From a virus: a DNA stretch of 34,767 bases. The notes beneath the pieces are model-generated. The model was given only the letters and a program-made list of their open reading frames with translations, was not told the DNA's origin and made no database searches. The position numbers were made by a program, and so were the translations under genes. The DNA lies in the IMG/VR virus record IMGVR_UViG_3300030331_000115, positions 1 through 34,767 of that record, one strand, 5' to 3'. Below are positions 15,212-22,744 of the stretch, piece by piece (the stretch's first letter is position 1; each line of letters begins with the position of its first letter).

Positions 15212-15406
15212 ATGGAAAACAAACCCGGATACAAAACCACTGAGTTCTGGCTGTCTTTGTGTGCAGTCGCCCTTGGTGCATTTATTGGATCAGGAGCCAT
15301 CCCTACGGACGGTCCTTGGGTCCAAGTCGTTGCCCTGTTGAACACCGCGTTGGTGGCTATGGGGTATACAGGTTCTCGCCTCACTCTTAAGAATGGAGCC
15401 AAGTAA
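15212..15406 (+). CDS. Small two-helix membrane protein, holin candidate
   Basis: This is a 64-residue protein with two hydrophobic helices (LSLCAVALGAFIGSGAI, about 13-29, and VQVVALLNTALVAMGY, about 37-52), a short linker with Pro and Gly, and a basic tail (LTLKNGAK). The N-terminal KPGYKTTEFWLS is seen in small membrane proteins of many phages, often labelled holins. An AAGGA site is 7 nt before the ATG. Whether it forms the lysis pore or another membrane channel is not shown; a second candidate lies at 33979. Confidence 0.7.
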   Translation: MENKPGYKTTEFWLSLCAVALGAFIGSGAIPTDGPWVQVVALLNTALVAMGYTGSRLTLKNGAK

Positions 15407-15471
15407 TGGCATACGGAAAACCAAAGAAGCCTGTCCCGGTCAAGAAGCCAAAACCTAAAAAGGGGTATTGA
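15406..15471 (+). CDS. Tiny Lys/Pro-rich peptide (21 residues)
   Basis: A 21-codon frame starts on the last base of the upstream stop (TAATG) and has eight Lys and five Pro. The reading frame is supported by exact stop-start overlap with its left neighbour, a 2-nt gap to the right one and a similar basic composition. It is the first of six small basic genes in a row. It may be a nucleic-acid or capsid-binding peptide; the sequence alone cannot say. Confidence 0.5.
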   Translation: MAYGKPKKPVPVKKPKPKKGY

Positions 15472-15473
15472 TC

Positions 15474-15590
15474 GTGAAAAAGAAGATGACACCAAAGCAA
15501 AAGAAGTTGGCTGCTCTTGCTCCTCCTCGTAACAAAATCACCAAGGCCGACATCATCGTTGGTGCGAAAAGACGTAGCGGTAAGAAGTAA
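15474..15590 (+). CDS. Small Lys-rich protein (38 residues)
   Basis: A 38-residue protein from a GTG at 15474, with AAAAAGGGG upstream. It begins MKKKMTPKQKKLAALAPP and ends RRSGKK, with 14 Lys or Arg in 38 positions. Similar peptides with the TPKQKKLAALAPP pattern occur in marine podophages. It shares the final A of its stop with the next ATG. Confidence 0.65.
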   Translation: MKKKMTPKQKKLAALAPPRNKITKADIIVGAKRRSGKK

Positions 15591-15772
15591 TGGCTCGTAA
15601 AAAACTCAAGATCAAAAAGGGAAGCCCAAAACCTACCAACCCCTCCCTTTGGTCACGAGCAAAATCACTGGCCCGTAAAAAGTTCAAGGTGTACCCATCA
15701 GCCTACGCCAACGCTTGGGCAGCAAAATGGTACAAGTCCAAGGGTGGTGGTTGGAGGGGAGGTAAATCGTGA
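15590..15772 (+). CDS. Small basic phage protein (60 residues)
   Basis: A 60-residue basic protein with the pattern ARKKFKVYPSAYANAWAAKW (about 28-47), found in small proteins of many tailed phages. It has an SLWSRAKSLARKKF helix and a Gly-rich tail. It starts in a TAATG overlap and its stop overlaps the next GTG (GTGA). It may be a minor DNA-binding or virion protein; this is not proven. Confidence 0.75.
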   Translation: MARKKLKIKKGSPKPTNPSLWSRAKSLARKKFKVYPSAYANAWAAKWYKSKGGGWRGGKS

Positions 15773-15927
15773 AGAAAAAGAAATTGACAAAACGCCAAGA
15801 GCAGACCATGAAACGTCACTCTAAGCATCACACTGCAAAACACATGAAGACAATGCGTGACTTGATGATTCAGGGCAAAACCTTTGGTCAGGCGCACACT
15901 ATTGCAAAGCGTAAAGTTGGAAAATGA
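15769..15927 (+). CDS. Small Lys/His-rich protein (52 residues)
   Basis: A 52-residue protein from a GTG in a 4-nt overlap with the previous stop. It begins MKKKKLTKRQEQTMKRHSKH and contains many Lys, His and Met residues; the LTKRQ--TMK-HSKHHT-KHM pattern is typical of small proteins in marine phages. It is predicted to be mostly helical and strongly basic. It overlaps the next gene (ATGA) by 4 nt. Confidence 0.7.
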   Translation: MKKKKLTKRQEQTMKRHSKHHTAKHMKTMRDLMIQGKTFGQAHTIAKRKVGK

Positions 15928-16172
15928 GTTACGAAGGCGGTCTTCGGAAATGGTTCAAAGAGGACTGGCGTGATGTAAAAACTGGAGAGAAGTGTGGTCG
16001 TAAATCTGCCAAGGGTGGATCAAAGCGGCCCTACCCCGCATGTCGCCCAGCATCTGTAGCGAAGCGACTTTCGATCAAAGAAAAGAGAGCCACTGCTCGT
16101 CGCAAGACTGGTAAGGGCCGTGTCAACTGGCAAATCACCGCATCCGGTAGAAGGAGAAAACGTGGCAATTAA
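15924..16172 (+). CDS. Small basic phage protein (DUF5872-like)
   Basis: An 82-residue basic protein. The segment KWFKEDWRDVKTGEKCGRKS followed by RPYPACRP (about 9-43) matches a short domain shared by many tailed phages (DUF5872-like), with two Cys that could bind metal or form a bond. The C-terminal half is Arg/Lys-rich (KEKRATARRKTGKGR). It is in an ATGA overlap with its left neighbour and overlaps the next gene by 11 nt. Confidence 0.75.
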   Translation: MSYEGGLRKWFKEDWRDVKTGEKCGRKSAKGGSKRPYPACRPASVAKRLSIKEKRATARRKTGKGRVNWQITASGRRRKRGN

Positions 16173-16413
16173 TTATCGTGGCGAAAGATTCTCCGGCTAC
16201 AACAAGCCCAAGAGAACCCCCGGCAAATCCAAAAAGTTTGCTGTGCTTGCAAAGGACGGCAGTAAGGTTCGCTTGATCCGATACGGTGATCCCAACATGA
16301 AGATCAAGAAGAACATTCCCGGTCGGCGTAAGAACTTCAGAGCAAGACACGGCTGCGACAGCCGACCGCCGAGTAAATTGACCGCTCGATATTGGTCATG
16401 TAAGAAGTGGTAA
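16162..16413 (+). CDS. Small basic conserved phage protein (83 residues)
   Basis: An 83-residue protein from GTG 16162, with AAGGAG 7 nt upstream; the longer frame to 16120 lacks a ribosome site. The pattern FAVLAKDGSKVRLIRYGDPN, then RRKNFRARHGCDS and ARYWSCKKW, marks a family shared by many marine and freshwater podo- and siphophages. The two C-terminal Cys, with His, could bind metal. The function is unknown. It closes the run of small basic genes, 1 nt before the dockerin gene. Confidence 0.8.
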   Translation: MAINYRGERFSGYNKPKRTPGKSKKFAVLAKDGSKVRLIRYGDPNMKIKKNIPGRRKNFRARHGCDSRPPSKLTARYWSCKKW

Positions 16414-16414
16414 A

Positions 16415-17461
16415 ATGTTGAGCCTAATTCTTTCGTTGTTGGTATCCCAGAGCGGTCCTCCGTCTGACCCGGACGCTGTTGCTATGTGGATTGATGATTT
16501 AGGACGCTTGACTCCCTTTGGTCGCACGTTTGATGTTTACATCCAGACTGGCTTTGATCCTGACTTCTCCTACCCCAACGGAGATCCACGACGGCCCTAC
16601 ATGATTGGCTGCACCCGTGGCAACGAGTCGCCATCCCGGTCATTCACTTGGATGATTCAGGGCGAGGTCTTCAAGAACCACAGACCTGACAATGTTTACC
16701 CGTGGCTCGAAAACTGCCAAGAGTGCATTGACTACTGGAACCAAGACACCGGCATTCTTTGCCCCGGAGCAGGAGAGTATTGGGAGTGCATCCAATCCAA
16801 CCCGTACCAGCGGTGGATGTATCTGGGTATGAACTTCACCCCAATCAACTGGATCTTTGAGGGACCACAAGGGTGCTGCCCTCGAACCGCTGACATGGTT
16901 GATCTTGAGTACGCTTGGTGTGACTCATGGATTCTGCATGGGCCACTCGGCAAGAAGTACGGAAACTCACAGCAATACAAGTATCCGTTGGTGCAGCAGC
17001 AGCACAAGGATTTGATAACTCCAAGACCGTCACTTGGCATGATTATCAAGTATTGGGAGCCGCAGCCAGTTGGGGAGGTTCCCGGTCAAAGGTGCTGTTC
17101 ATCGCCATCGCAGAACGACTACGGTGACCTAATCCGATGGGACGCTGACGTTGATTGGATGAGTGAGAAGTGGCCCGGTTCGTTTCATATCGCTCGGTTC
17201 ACTGGTCCCGACAGGTTCGTGTCTTCTGGCGTTGTCCGCTTTGCTTGTGGCAATGACCACCCGTGCGAACCGTCGCCATACCAAGTTGAGTACGACGCAG
17301 ACAACTCGTGCCCGTCCGACCTGAACGAAGATGGCGTGGTGGGTTTCCAAGATTTGCTGCAAGTTTTGGGGGATGTGGCTGGTTACCGATACCACTACCA
17401 GACCAGCAACGGATTCAATGCCATAATCAAGGTGTTGTCAGAGTGGGGCGATTGTGATTAA
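16415..17461 (+). CDS. Secreted Cys-rich protein with C-terminal dockerin-like domain
   Basis: A 348-residue protein. Residues 1-12 form a short hydrophobic signal peptide (MLSLILSLLVSQ) with no basic n-region, so export is likely. The body has about 18 Cys and many Trp and Tyr, suggesting a disulfide-linked fold outside the cytoplasm; no known enzyme motif is seen. Near the C-terminus (about 298-348) CPSDLNEDGVVGFQDLLQVL holds one dockerin/EF-type calcium loop (D-N-D----G---D spacing), then a degenerate partner ending VLSEWGDC. This style is typical of planctomycete secreted proteins. A virion protein, an adhesin or a gene taken from the host are all possible. It sits between capsid-region genes and is 1 nt from both neighbours. 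Confidence 0.8.
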   Translation: MLSLILSLLVSQSGPPSDPDAVAMWIDDLGRLTPFGRTFDVYIQTGFDPDFSYPNGDPRRPYMIGCTRGNESPSRSFTWMIQGEVFKNHRPDNVYPWLENCQECIDYWNQDTGILCPGAGEYWECIQSNPYQRWMYLGMNFTPINWIFEGPQGCCPRTADMVDLEYAWCDSWILHGPLGKKYGNSQQYKYPLVQQQHKDLITPRPSLGMIIKYWEPQPVGEVPGQRCCSSPSQNDYGDLIRWDADVDWMSEKWPGSFHIARFTGPDRFVSSGVVRFACGNDHPCEPSPYQVEYDADNSCPSDLNEDGVVGFQDLLQVLGDVAGYRYHYQTSNGFNAIIKVLSEWGDCD

Positions 17462-17614
17462 ATGTGGAATGCGATATTTACTGCTTTGTTTCAGGTACTT
17501 CTTCCATTCGTACTTGCAGGCAAAACCGCCAAAAACGCCACTCGTCCTCCTGAGCATCACGCTTGGAAGCGTCGGATGTCAGAGTTCCAGCGTCGTATTC
17601 GTGGAGGAAAGTGA
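17462..17614 (+). CDS. Tiny membrane protein overlapping the lipoprotein gene
   Basis: A 50-residue frame whose ATG follows directly on the stop of the dockerin gene (TAAATG). Residues 3-20 are a hydrophobic helix (NAIFTALFQVLLPFVLAG); the rest is basic (HHAWKRRMSEFQRRIRGGK). It overlaps the lipoprotein gene in another frame, the layout of Rz/Rz1 spanin pairs. It is shorter than a usual inner-membrane spanin and has no clear coiled coil, so this role is only a possibility. The good start position and the protein-like sequence support a real gene. Confidence 0.6.
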   Translation: MWNAIFTALFQVLLPFVLAGKTAKNATRPPEHHAWKRRMSEFQRRIRGGK

Positions 17615-17777
17615 CGGACTCGTGAGGCTCGGCCCCGATGTCCGTGGAAAAGTCTACTATTGGGATGGTGAGGGATGGTCCCTCTCGTCTTCTGTAGTCC
17701 GGTTACCAGAAGGTTGGTATGCCGGATCCTTGAATGGTTCTCAAGATGAAACTTGGCCCGATGCGTCGGATAACTAA
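17469..17777 (+). CDS. Small lipoprotein (outer-membrane spanin candidate)
   Basis: The mature part begins at the Cys in the lipobox LGSVGC and runs about 66 residues (CQSSSVVFVEES, VRLGPDVRGKVYYWDGEGW, VRLPEGWYAG). This pattern occurs in small phage lipoproteins. The start is uncertain: ATG 17469 or GTG 17454 gives a long odd leader, while TTG 17514 gives a clean 22-residue signal (MQAKPPKTPLVLLSITL). The region up to the Cys is shared with the small membrane protein in a different frame. It is expected in the outer membrane or anchored to the cytoplasmic membrane facing outward. A role in lysis is inference from the arrangement. Confidence 0.7.
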   Translation: MRYLLLCFRYFFHSYLQAKPPKTPLVLLSITLGSVGCQSSSVVFVEESDGLVRLGPDVRGKVYYWDGEGWSLSSSVVRLPEGWYAGSLNGSQDETWPDASDN

Positions 17778-17829
17778 GGGACACAAAGAATCAGTCATTT
17801 GTCTAATGCGTTCAACTTAAGGAGTCACA
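17778..17829 (+). other. Short intergenic region upstream of the capsid gene
   Basis: Fifty-two noncoding bases between the lipoprotein and capsid genes, holding a strong TTAAGGAG ribosome site 6-7 nt before the capsid ATG. No copy of the 18-nt motif found at 4085 and 18950 is seen here. It may carry a phage-polymerase promoter that cannot be recognised by eye. Confidence 0.5.
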
Positions 17830-18948
17830 ATGGCTTACAACGCAACAAGTCCAAATCGGTTTGGTAATAACGCCGCAACCGCTACGGACGTAAATGAACT
17901 GTTCCTTAAGGTGTTCTCAGGGGAAGTCCTGACCACCTTCGAGGAAACCAACTTGATGATGGGTCTGCACCGTGTGCGTACCATCTCCAGCGGCAAGACC
18001 GCTCAATTCCCTGTGACTGGTGTCGCATCAGCCAAGTACCACACCCCCGGTGAAAGTGTCTTGGTCGATAACGCGGATTACCTGTCTTCCATCAACCACG
18101 GCGAAGTGACCATCTCGATTGACGGTGTGCTTCAGTCTTCAGCCTTTATTGCTGACCTTGATGAAGCGAAGAATCACTACGATGTTCGTTCCATCTACTC
18201 CACCGAAATCGGTCGAGCGTTGGCTTACCACGCTGACCGAGCAGTGATGCGTACTGTTATTGCAGGGGCACGGAAGACCACTGACCGCTTTGGCACGACT
18301 CAAAGCACCGATACTGGAGTTGCAAACAGTAAGTATCTCGGTGGTGTTATCAGTATCGAAGGTACGTCTGCTGCTACTGCTACTCACATTCTTTCAGAAC
18401 TTGAGTACGGTGGTGTCAACACTCAAGGTATCGGTGGTCAACTTTATGAAGGCATCTTCAAGGCCGCTAACCTGATGGATACCAAGAACGTGTCCCGTGA
18501 GGGCCGCTACTGCATTCTCAGCCCAGATAACTACTACAAGTTGCTGACTGAGCAGAAAGATGCCATCAACCGCGACTTCAACCCAGAAGGTAACGGCTCG
18601 TTGTCCGGCGGTGAGTTGGTCGAGATTGCTGGTGTTCGCATTCTGAAGTCCACTCACTTGCCTTCCGGCGACGAGTCTTCTTCACAGGATGCAAACTTTG
18701 GTGACAACGCCATCAATAACGATGTGTTCGGTGTGTCGCAAGGCGGCTACTCCGGCGTTAACTTCACTGGTACTCAAGGTATTGTCTTCCAAACTGAAGG
18801 CGTGGGTAGCGTGAAGTTGATGGATCTGTCTATGGAGTCTGAGTACTTCATGGAGCGTATGGGTACGCTTATGCTTGCCAAGTACGCAATGGGTCACGGC
18901 GTTCTTCGTCCTGAAGCCTGCTACGAGTTGGTAAACACCGGATCCTAA
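17830..18948 (+). CDS. Major capsid protein (T7 gp10-like)
   Basis: A 372-residue protein (T7 gp10A is 345). It forms the icosahedral shell around the DNA. It is identified by position after portal and scaffold, by length, and by segments such as NELFLKVFSGEVLTTFEETN (about 23-42), GKTAQFPVTGVASA and YHTPGE, which follow the T7-like capsid pattern. It has its own strong TTAAGGAG ribosome site and is one of the few genes here with free space on both sides, fitting high expression. No shifty heptamer for a gp10B-type longer form was found. Confidence 0.95.
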   Translation: MAYNATSPNRFGNNAATATDVNELFLKVFSGEVLTTFEETNLMMGLHRVRTISSGKTAQFPVTGVASAKYHTPGESVLVDNADYLSSINHGEVTISIDGVLQSSAFIADLDEAKNHYDVRSIYSTEIGRALAYHADRAVMRTVIAGARKTTDRFGTTQSTDTGVANSKYLGGVISIEGTSAATATHILSELEYGGVNTQGIGGQLYEGIFKAANLMDTKNVSREGRYCILSPDNYYKLLTEQKDAINRDFNPEGNGSLSGGELVEIAGVRILKSTHLPSGDESSSQDANFGDNAINNDVFGVSQGGYSGVNFTGTQGIVFQTEGVGSVKLMDLSMESEYFMERMGTLMLAKYAMGHGVLRPEACYELVNTGS

Positions 18949-18949
18949 T

Positions 18950-18967
18950 CTGGTATACTGATCTCGT
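18950..18967 (+). promoter_or_regulatory. 18-nt motif shared with the RNA polymerase promoter
   Basis: CTGGTATACTGATCTCGT matches the sequence at 4085-4102 in 15 of 18 bases. It contains TGGTATACT, a near-perfect extended -10. The two copies are in noncoding DNA, one before the RNA polymerase gene and one after the capsid gene. It could be a phage-polymerase promoter or a host-type extended -10 promoter for the tail genes. Only two copies were seen, so the assignment is weak. Confidence 0.5.
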
Positions 18968-18983
18968 CTGAGTTCTCCACTTG

Positions 18984-19018
18984 GGGCCACCCGTAGTTCT
19001 GCTATGGGTGGCCCTATT
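18984..19018 (+). terminator. Hairpin between capsid and tail genes
   Basis: A 13-bp stem (GGGCCACCCGTAG / CTATGGGTGGCCC, one G-T pair) with a 5-nt loop. It is followed by TATTCTTAT rather than a full T-run, so it may terminate only part of transcription. T7 has its main late terminator at the same place, just after the capsid gene, giving more capsid than tail mRNA. The stem could also act as an RNA processing or stability element. Confidence 0.7.
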
Positions 19019-19038
19019 CTTATGCAAAAGGAGCATCA

Positions 19039-19674
19039 ATGTCTGTTCAAATGACCACGGAACTTAATGCGGTAAACACCATGCTTAGTGCGATTGGTGA
19101 GCCACCCGTAACTACGCTCGATGGGCAAACAAATGCTGATGCTGCTATTGCACAAAACATCCTGTTAGAAATTAATCGAGAAGTGCAGACAATGGGCTGG
19201 CACTACAACACTCAGTTTGACGTTGAGTTCCAGCCGAATACAGACAAACAAATTGTTCTGCCCACCAATGTCGTGCGTATTGATATTGACCCTCGGGTCC
19301 GTAGCGGTACGCCAGACATGGTGTCAACTAATACCGACAACCGAGACATAACTCAGCGTGGCACTCGGTTGTTCAACAAAACCAAAAACACGTTTGAGTT
19401 TGACAAAAATGTCACGGTGACTGTGATTTACCTCCTGCCGTTTACCGAGTTGCCAGAGGCGGTTCGCAGGTACATCACCATTAAAGCAGCCCGTGTCTTC
19501 CAAGACCGCATGGTTGGCTCTCAAAAGCATCACGCTTTTACTCGGCAAGACGAGATACGAGCATTGGCTTTGATGAAAGAGTTTGAGATGGATACGGCTG
19601 ATTACAGCATCTTTGGCAACTTTGATACTTTGCGTATTGTGAATCGGGGTGATGCCCAGCGAGGCACAGTCTAA
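19039..19674 (+). CDS. Tail tubular protein A (gp11-like)
   Basis: A 211-residue protein (T7 gp11 is 196) that joins the portal to the tail nozzle. The N-terminal pattern LNAVNTMLSAIGEPPVTTLD (about 9-28), then NADAAIAQNILLEINREVQ and WHYNT, is diagnostic for the family. It has an AAAAGGAG ribosome site and is the first gene after the capsid hairpin. ATG of the next gene overlaps its stop by one base. Complete. Confidence 0.95.
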   Translation: MSVQMTTELNAVNTMLSAIGEPPVTTLDGQTNADAAIAQNILLEINREVQTMGWHYNTQFDVEFQPNTDKQIVLPTNVVRIDIDPRVRSGTPDMVSTNTDNRDITQRGTRLFNKTKNTFEFDKNVTVTVIYLLPFTELPEAVRRYITIKAARVFQDRMVGSQKHHAFTRQDEIRALALMKEFEMDTADYSIFGNFDTLRIVNRGDAQRGTV

Positions 19675-22295
19675 TGCCACTTATTCTTACTTCTGTCCCT
19701 GATCTAACCGGCGGTGTGTCGCAGCAGCCTGTTTCTAATCGGGGCATGAATCAGTGTGAGAATCAAGTCAACGCCATGCCTTTGGTTGTCGGCGGGTTGA
19801 TCAAACGTCCTCCACTCAACCATGTCACTGAGATAACAGACGATGGGGGCACTAGTCTTAACATTACAAATGCCTTTACACACTTTGTGCGTAGAGACAA
19901 TGATGAAGAGTTTCTTATCACCATTGACGGTGTAACTGGAACATGCCTTGTTAACGATTTGAAAGGCGGCACACCGGGGGCTTCTAGAACTGTAATTCAA
20001 GACAACCTTGCTGGTGATGACTTTTACATTGGTAACGATGGTGGAGATGTCAGTGGTGACTTGGCAGACCCTAGTGCTGTCCTCCGTGCCTTCACGATTG
20101 GTGATGTGACGTTCATTGTCAACACTGCAATTACCCCAGCAATGTCGGCAACTACGTCACCCTTTTCTCGTCTTCAAGCGTCGGCTCCGCACGAAGCATT
20201 ACTTGTCTTTAACACCTCTGCGGTAGATGCCACAATAAGCGTCACGGTAACAATGGAGAGTGGTGCTAATGCTGGTCAAACTGGGACGGCAACTGTAACA
20301 GCGACAGGCGGTGTAGAAGATGGGCCACCCAAGGTTGGCAACATTGCAAAGATAATGACCACAGGTGATGCTTCTATTGACGACATGTTGGCATTTAGTG
20401 GCACTTCTCTCAACGGTATTTCTGGCATAACTTGCGGATTGGATCAGGCACAAAACGGCGTGTTGCACATTATTGGCAATGGCGAGTTTTCGATCAAGAT
20501 TGAAGACAGTTTTGGAAACGCGGGTGTTACGGTAATTAGAGAAGAAACCACTTTCTTTGCTTCACTCCCCTCTACCGCACCACACTTGATGAAGGTCAAA
20601 GTAGAAGGAAGTCCCGAAACAGATATTGACGATTACTTTGTTGTGTTTCACGGGGATGGACTAGACATCGTCAACACAGATCCATCCGTAAACACGGATA
20701 AAGGAAAGATGGTGTCAGGTAAATGGGTTGAAGCCCCCGGTCCCGGCGTAACGACAACGTACGACTTCAAAACACTTCCTCACATTTTGGTTCGTCAGTC
20801 TGATGGCACTTTCATGTTTACTGAGGCAAATGGAGAGACTCCCTCAGTAGCGGGAACAGATGCGTCAGTTGACTGGGCCTCGTTTAAGTTCACGAATCGC
20901 ACAACCGGCAATGACACCACGAATCCTCTTCCGTCATTTATTGGTCAGCCAATCACAGACATTACGTTGTTCAAGAACCGTTTGGTAATCACGAGCGGCG
21001 AAAACGTGAACCTGTCTGAGGTTGGCTTTTTCTTCAACTTTTTTCGGACCACCGTGACGCAGTTGTTGGACTCAGCCCCAATTGATGTGGGCGTGGGTGG
21101 TACTGAGATTGCCAAGTTGGACCGAGCCACTCCGTTTAGTGACCGCTTGATGCTGTTCTCTGAACGCTCGCAGTTCTCGTTGGCTGGCGAAAGCATTTTG
21201 TCACCGCTTACTGTGTCTGTGACTAACGTAACGGACTTTGACTGCGATACTGACTCTGCCCCCGTGGCGGCTGGAGCAACTCTGTTCTTCCCCTTCAAGC
21301 GAGGCTCTTTTACGGGGTATCGAGAATACTTCAAAGGCGGAAACACGGCTGACATCCAGTTTGACGCGATTGACATCACAGAACAGGTTCCCAAGTTCAT
21401 CGAGGGCACGGTCAAGCGAGCAGTGTCATCAACGCACGAAAACCTGTTGGTGATTCAGGCTGAGAGTGCAACTAAACTGTATGTCTACAAGTACAACAAC
21501 ACCAGCCGTGGAAAGACGCAATCTGCTTGGTTTACCTTTGAGTTTACCGATCTTACGATCATTAACATCCAGTTCATTGGTACATCTCTCTTTATGCTGG
21601 TAAACAGGGGTGGCAAGACATTCTTGGAACGCATGGACTTGCAGACCGGCCTTAAGGACACAGGCTCAACTTACGTCACCACACTGGACCGACGCTTTCT
21701 GATTGCAGATCGCCTGCTTGCTACCGAAACTGCTACTACGTTCAGAATTACAGGAGTAGAAGTAGATACATCATTGACATACAATCTGGTTACAGAGTCT
21801 GGCGAGGTTCTGACGATTACGGATGTCAATACTACTGATGTAGTAGGAAGTACAACCATTGTTGTGAACTCTGTTGTAGATGCGGGTGTGTCTGTGTACT
21901 TCGGATTGCCCTACACCATGACCTACGAATTTTCTAAACCCTTGCTCAAGCGGCAGATGCAAGAGGGCAAGATCGACATCATTTCTACAGGTCGCCATCA
22001 GTTGCGGTACATGACACTCGAATACGACGAGACAGCCTCGTTTACTCTTCGTGTTACCCCTCAAGTGGGTGGGGCGGACGGCACAGCAATTGACTACCCG
22101 TTCAGCGGTCGATTCCTTGCAGCCACTGCCACACTTGACAGCATTCCCTCTGAAACAGGATCATTTCGCATTCCTATTTTCTTGAAGTCTCAAAATGCCA
22201 AGATTGAGATTATCAATTCTTCTGCACTTCCTAGTAACATCCAGTCAGCAGAGTTTGAGGCCCAATACACCACTAGGATCGAGCAGCAACAGTGA
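19674..22295 (+). CDS. Tail tubular protein B (gp12-like nozzle)
   Basis: An 873-residue protein (T7 gp12 is 794) that forms the hexameric tail nozzle. The N-terminal VPDLTGGVSQQPVSNR, then NQCENQVNAMPLVVGGLIKR (about 24-43), is the typical family start. The C-terminal part has the beta-rich repeats expected for a nozzle. It is placed between tail tube A and the internal virion genes as in T7. The stop overlaps the GTG of the next gene (GTGA). No break is visible. Confidence 0.95.
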   Translation: MPLILTSVPDLTGGVSQQPVSNRGMNQCENQVNAMPLVVGGLIKRPPLNHVTEITDDGGTSLNITNAFTHFVRRDNDEEFLITIDGVTGTCLVNDLKGGTPGASRTVIQDNLAGDDFYIGNDGGDVSGDLADPSAVLRAFTIGDVTFIVNTAITPAMSATTSPFSRLQASAPHEALLVFNTSAVDATISVTVTMESGANAGQTGTATVTATGGVEDGPPKVGNIAKIMTTGDASIDDMLAFSGTSLNGISGITCGLDQAQNGVLHIIGNGEFSIKIEDSFGNAGVTVIREETTFFASLPSTAPHLMKVKVEGSPETDIDDYFVVFHGDGLDIVNTDPSVNTDKGKMVSGKWVEAPGPGVTTTYDFKTLPHILVRQSDGTFMFTEANGETPSVAGTDASVDWASFKFTNRTTGNDTTNPLPSFIGQPITDITLFKNRLVITSGENVNLSEVGFFFNFFRTTVTQLLDSAPIDVGVGGTEIAKLDRATPFSDRLMLFSERSQFSLAGESILSPLTVSVTNVTDFDCDTDSAPVAAGATLFFPFKRGSFTGYREYFKGGNTADIQFDAIDITEQVPKFIEGTVKRAVSSTHENLLVIQAESATKLYVYKYNNTSRGKTQSAWFTFEFTDLTIINIQFIGTSLFMLVNRGGKTFLERMDLQTGLKDTGSTYVTTLDRRFLIADRLLATETATTFRITGVEVDTSLTYNLVTESGEVLTITDVNTTDVVGSTTIVVNSVVDAGVSVYFGLPYTMTYEFSKPLLKRQMQEGKIDIISTGRHQLRYMTLEYDETASFTLRVTPQVGGADGTAIDYPFSGRFLAATATLDSIPSETGSFRIPIFLKSQNAKIEIINSSALPSNIQSAEFEAQYTTRIEQQQ

Positions 22296-22744
22296 CCGGA
22301 ATCGTTGAATCAAAGAAATCACATGTCGCCTCCGTCTACAACAATCTGAGACAGGCAGACCGCGATGAAATTGAAGCCCTTGGTAAAGACCCGTTTACTT
22401 CGCTCAAACAAGGGTTCAAAGAGTCGGCTCCGTGCTACACATGGATGTATGAGGACGAGCCTTCAGCATTATTTGGTTGTGTCCCCCACGGCGAATCTGC
22501 TGCCGCTATTTGGATGCTTGGAACCGACAATATTGCCAATCATAAGTACGCCTTTATGAAGACTTGCGTCCCGTTTCACAAGGAACTCGTAAGGCCATAT
22601 CACCTCACCGGAAACATTATTGATGAAAGGAACAAGGTACACATGAGATTCATTGAACATCTTGGATACAAATTCATCAATCGTCGTGCCGTGGGTCCGC
22701 AGAACCTTCCGTTTCTAGAATTTGCGAGGATAAACCATGTGTGA
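22292..22744 (+). CDS. Internal virion protein (gp13-like, DUF2833 type)
   Basis: A 150-residue protein from a GTG in a 4-nt overlap with the nozzle gene. Position, length (T7 gp13 is 138) and the pattern ADRDEIEALGKDP, SALFGCVPHGESAAAIWML and FIEHLGYKFI give the gp13 / DUF2833 family. The fold is GNAT-like, with the end LGYKFINRRAVGPQNLPFLE resembling acetyltransferase-type ends, but acetyl transfer has not been shown here. It probably helps virion assembly. It overlaps the next gene by 8 nt. Confidence 0.8.
   Translation: MTGIVESKKSHVASVYNNLRQADRDEIEALGKDPFTSLKQGFKESAPCYTWMYEDEPSALFGCVPHGESAAAIWMLGTDNIANHKYAFMKTCVPFHKELVRPYHLTGNIIDERNKVHMRFIEHLGYKFINRRAVGPQNLPFLEFARINHV

Noticed and set aside
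17830-18948. Programmed frameshift giving a longer capsid form as in T7 gp10B
   Set aside because: No slippery heptamer near the stop and no useful reading frame across the following hairpin.
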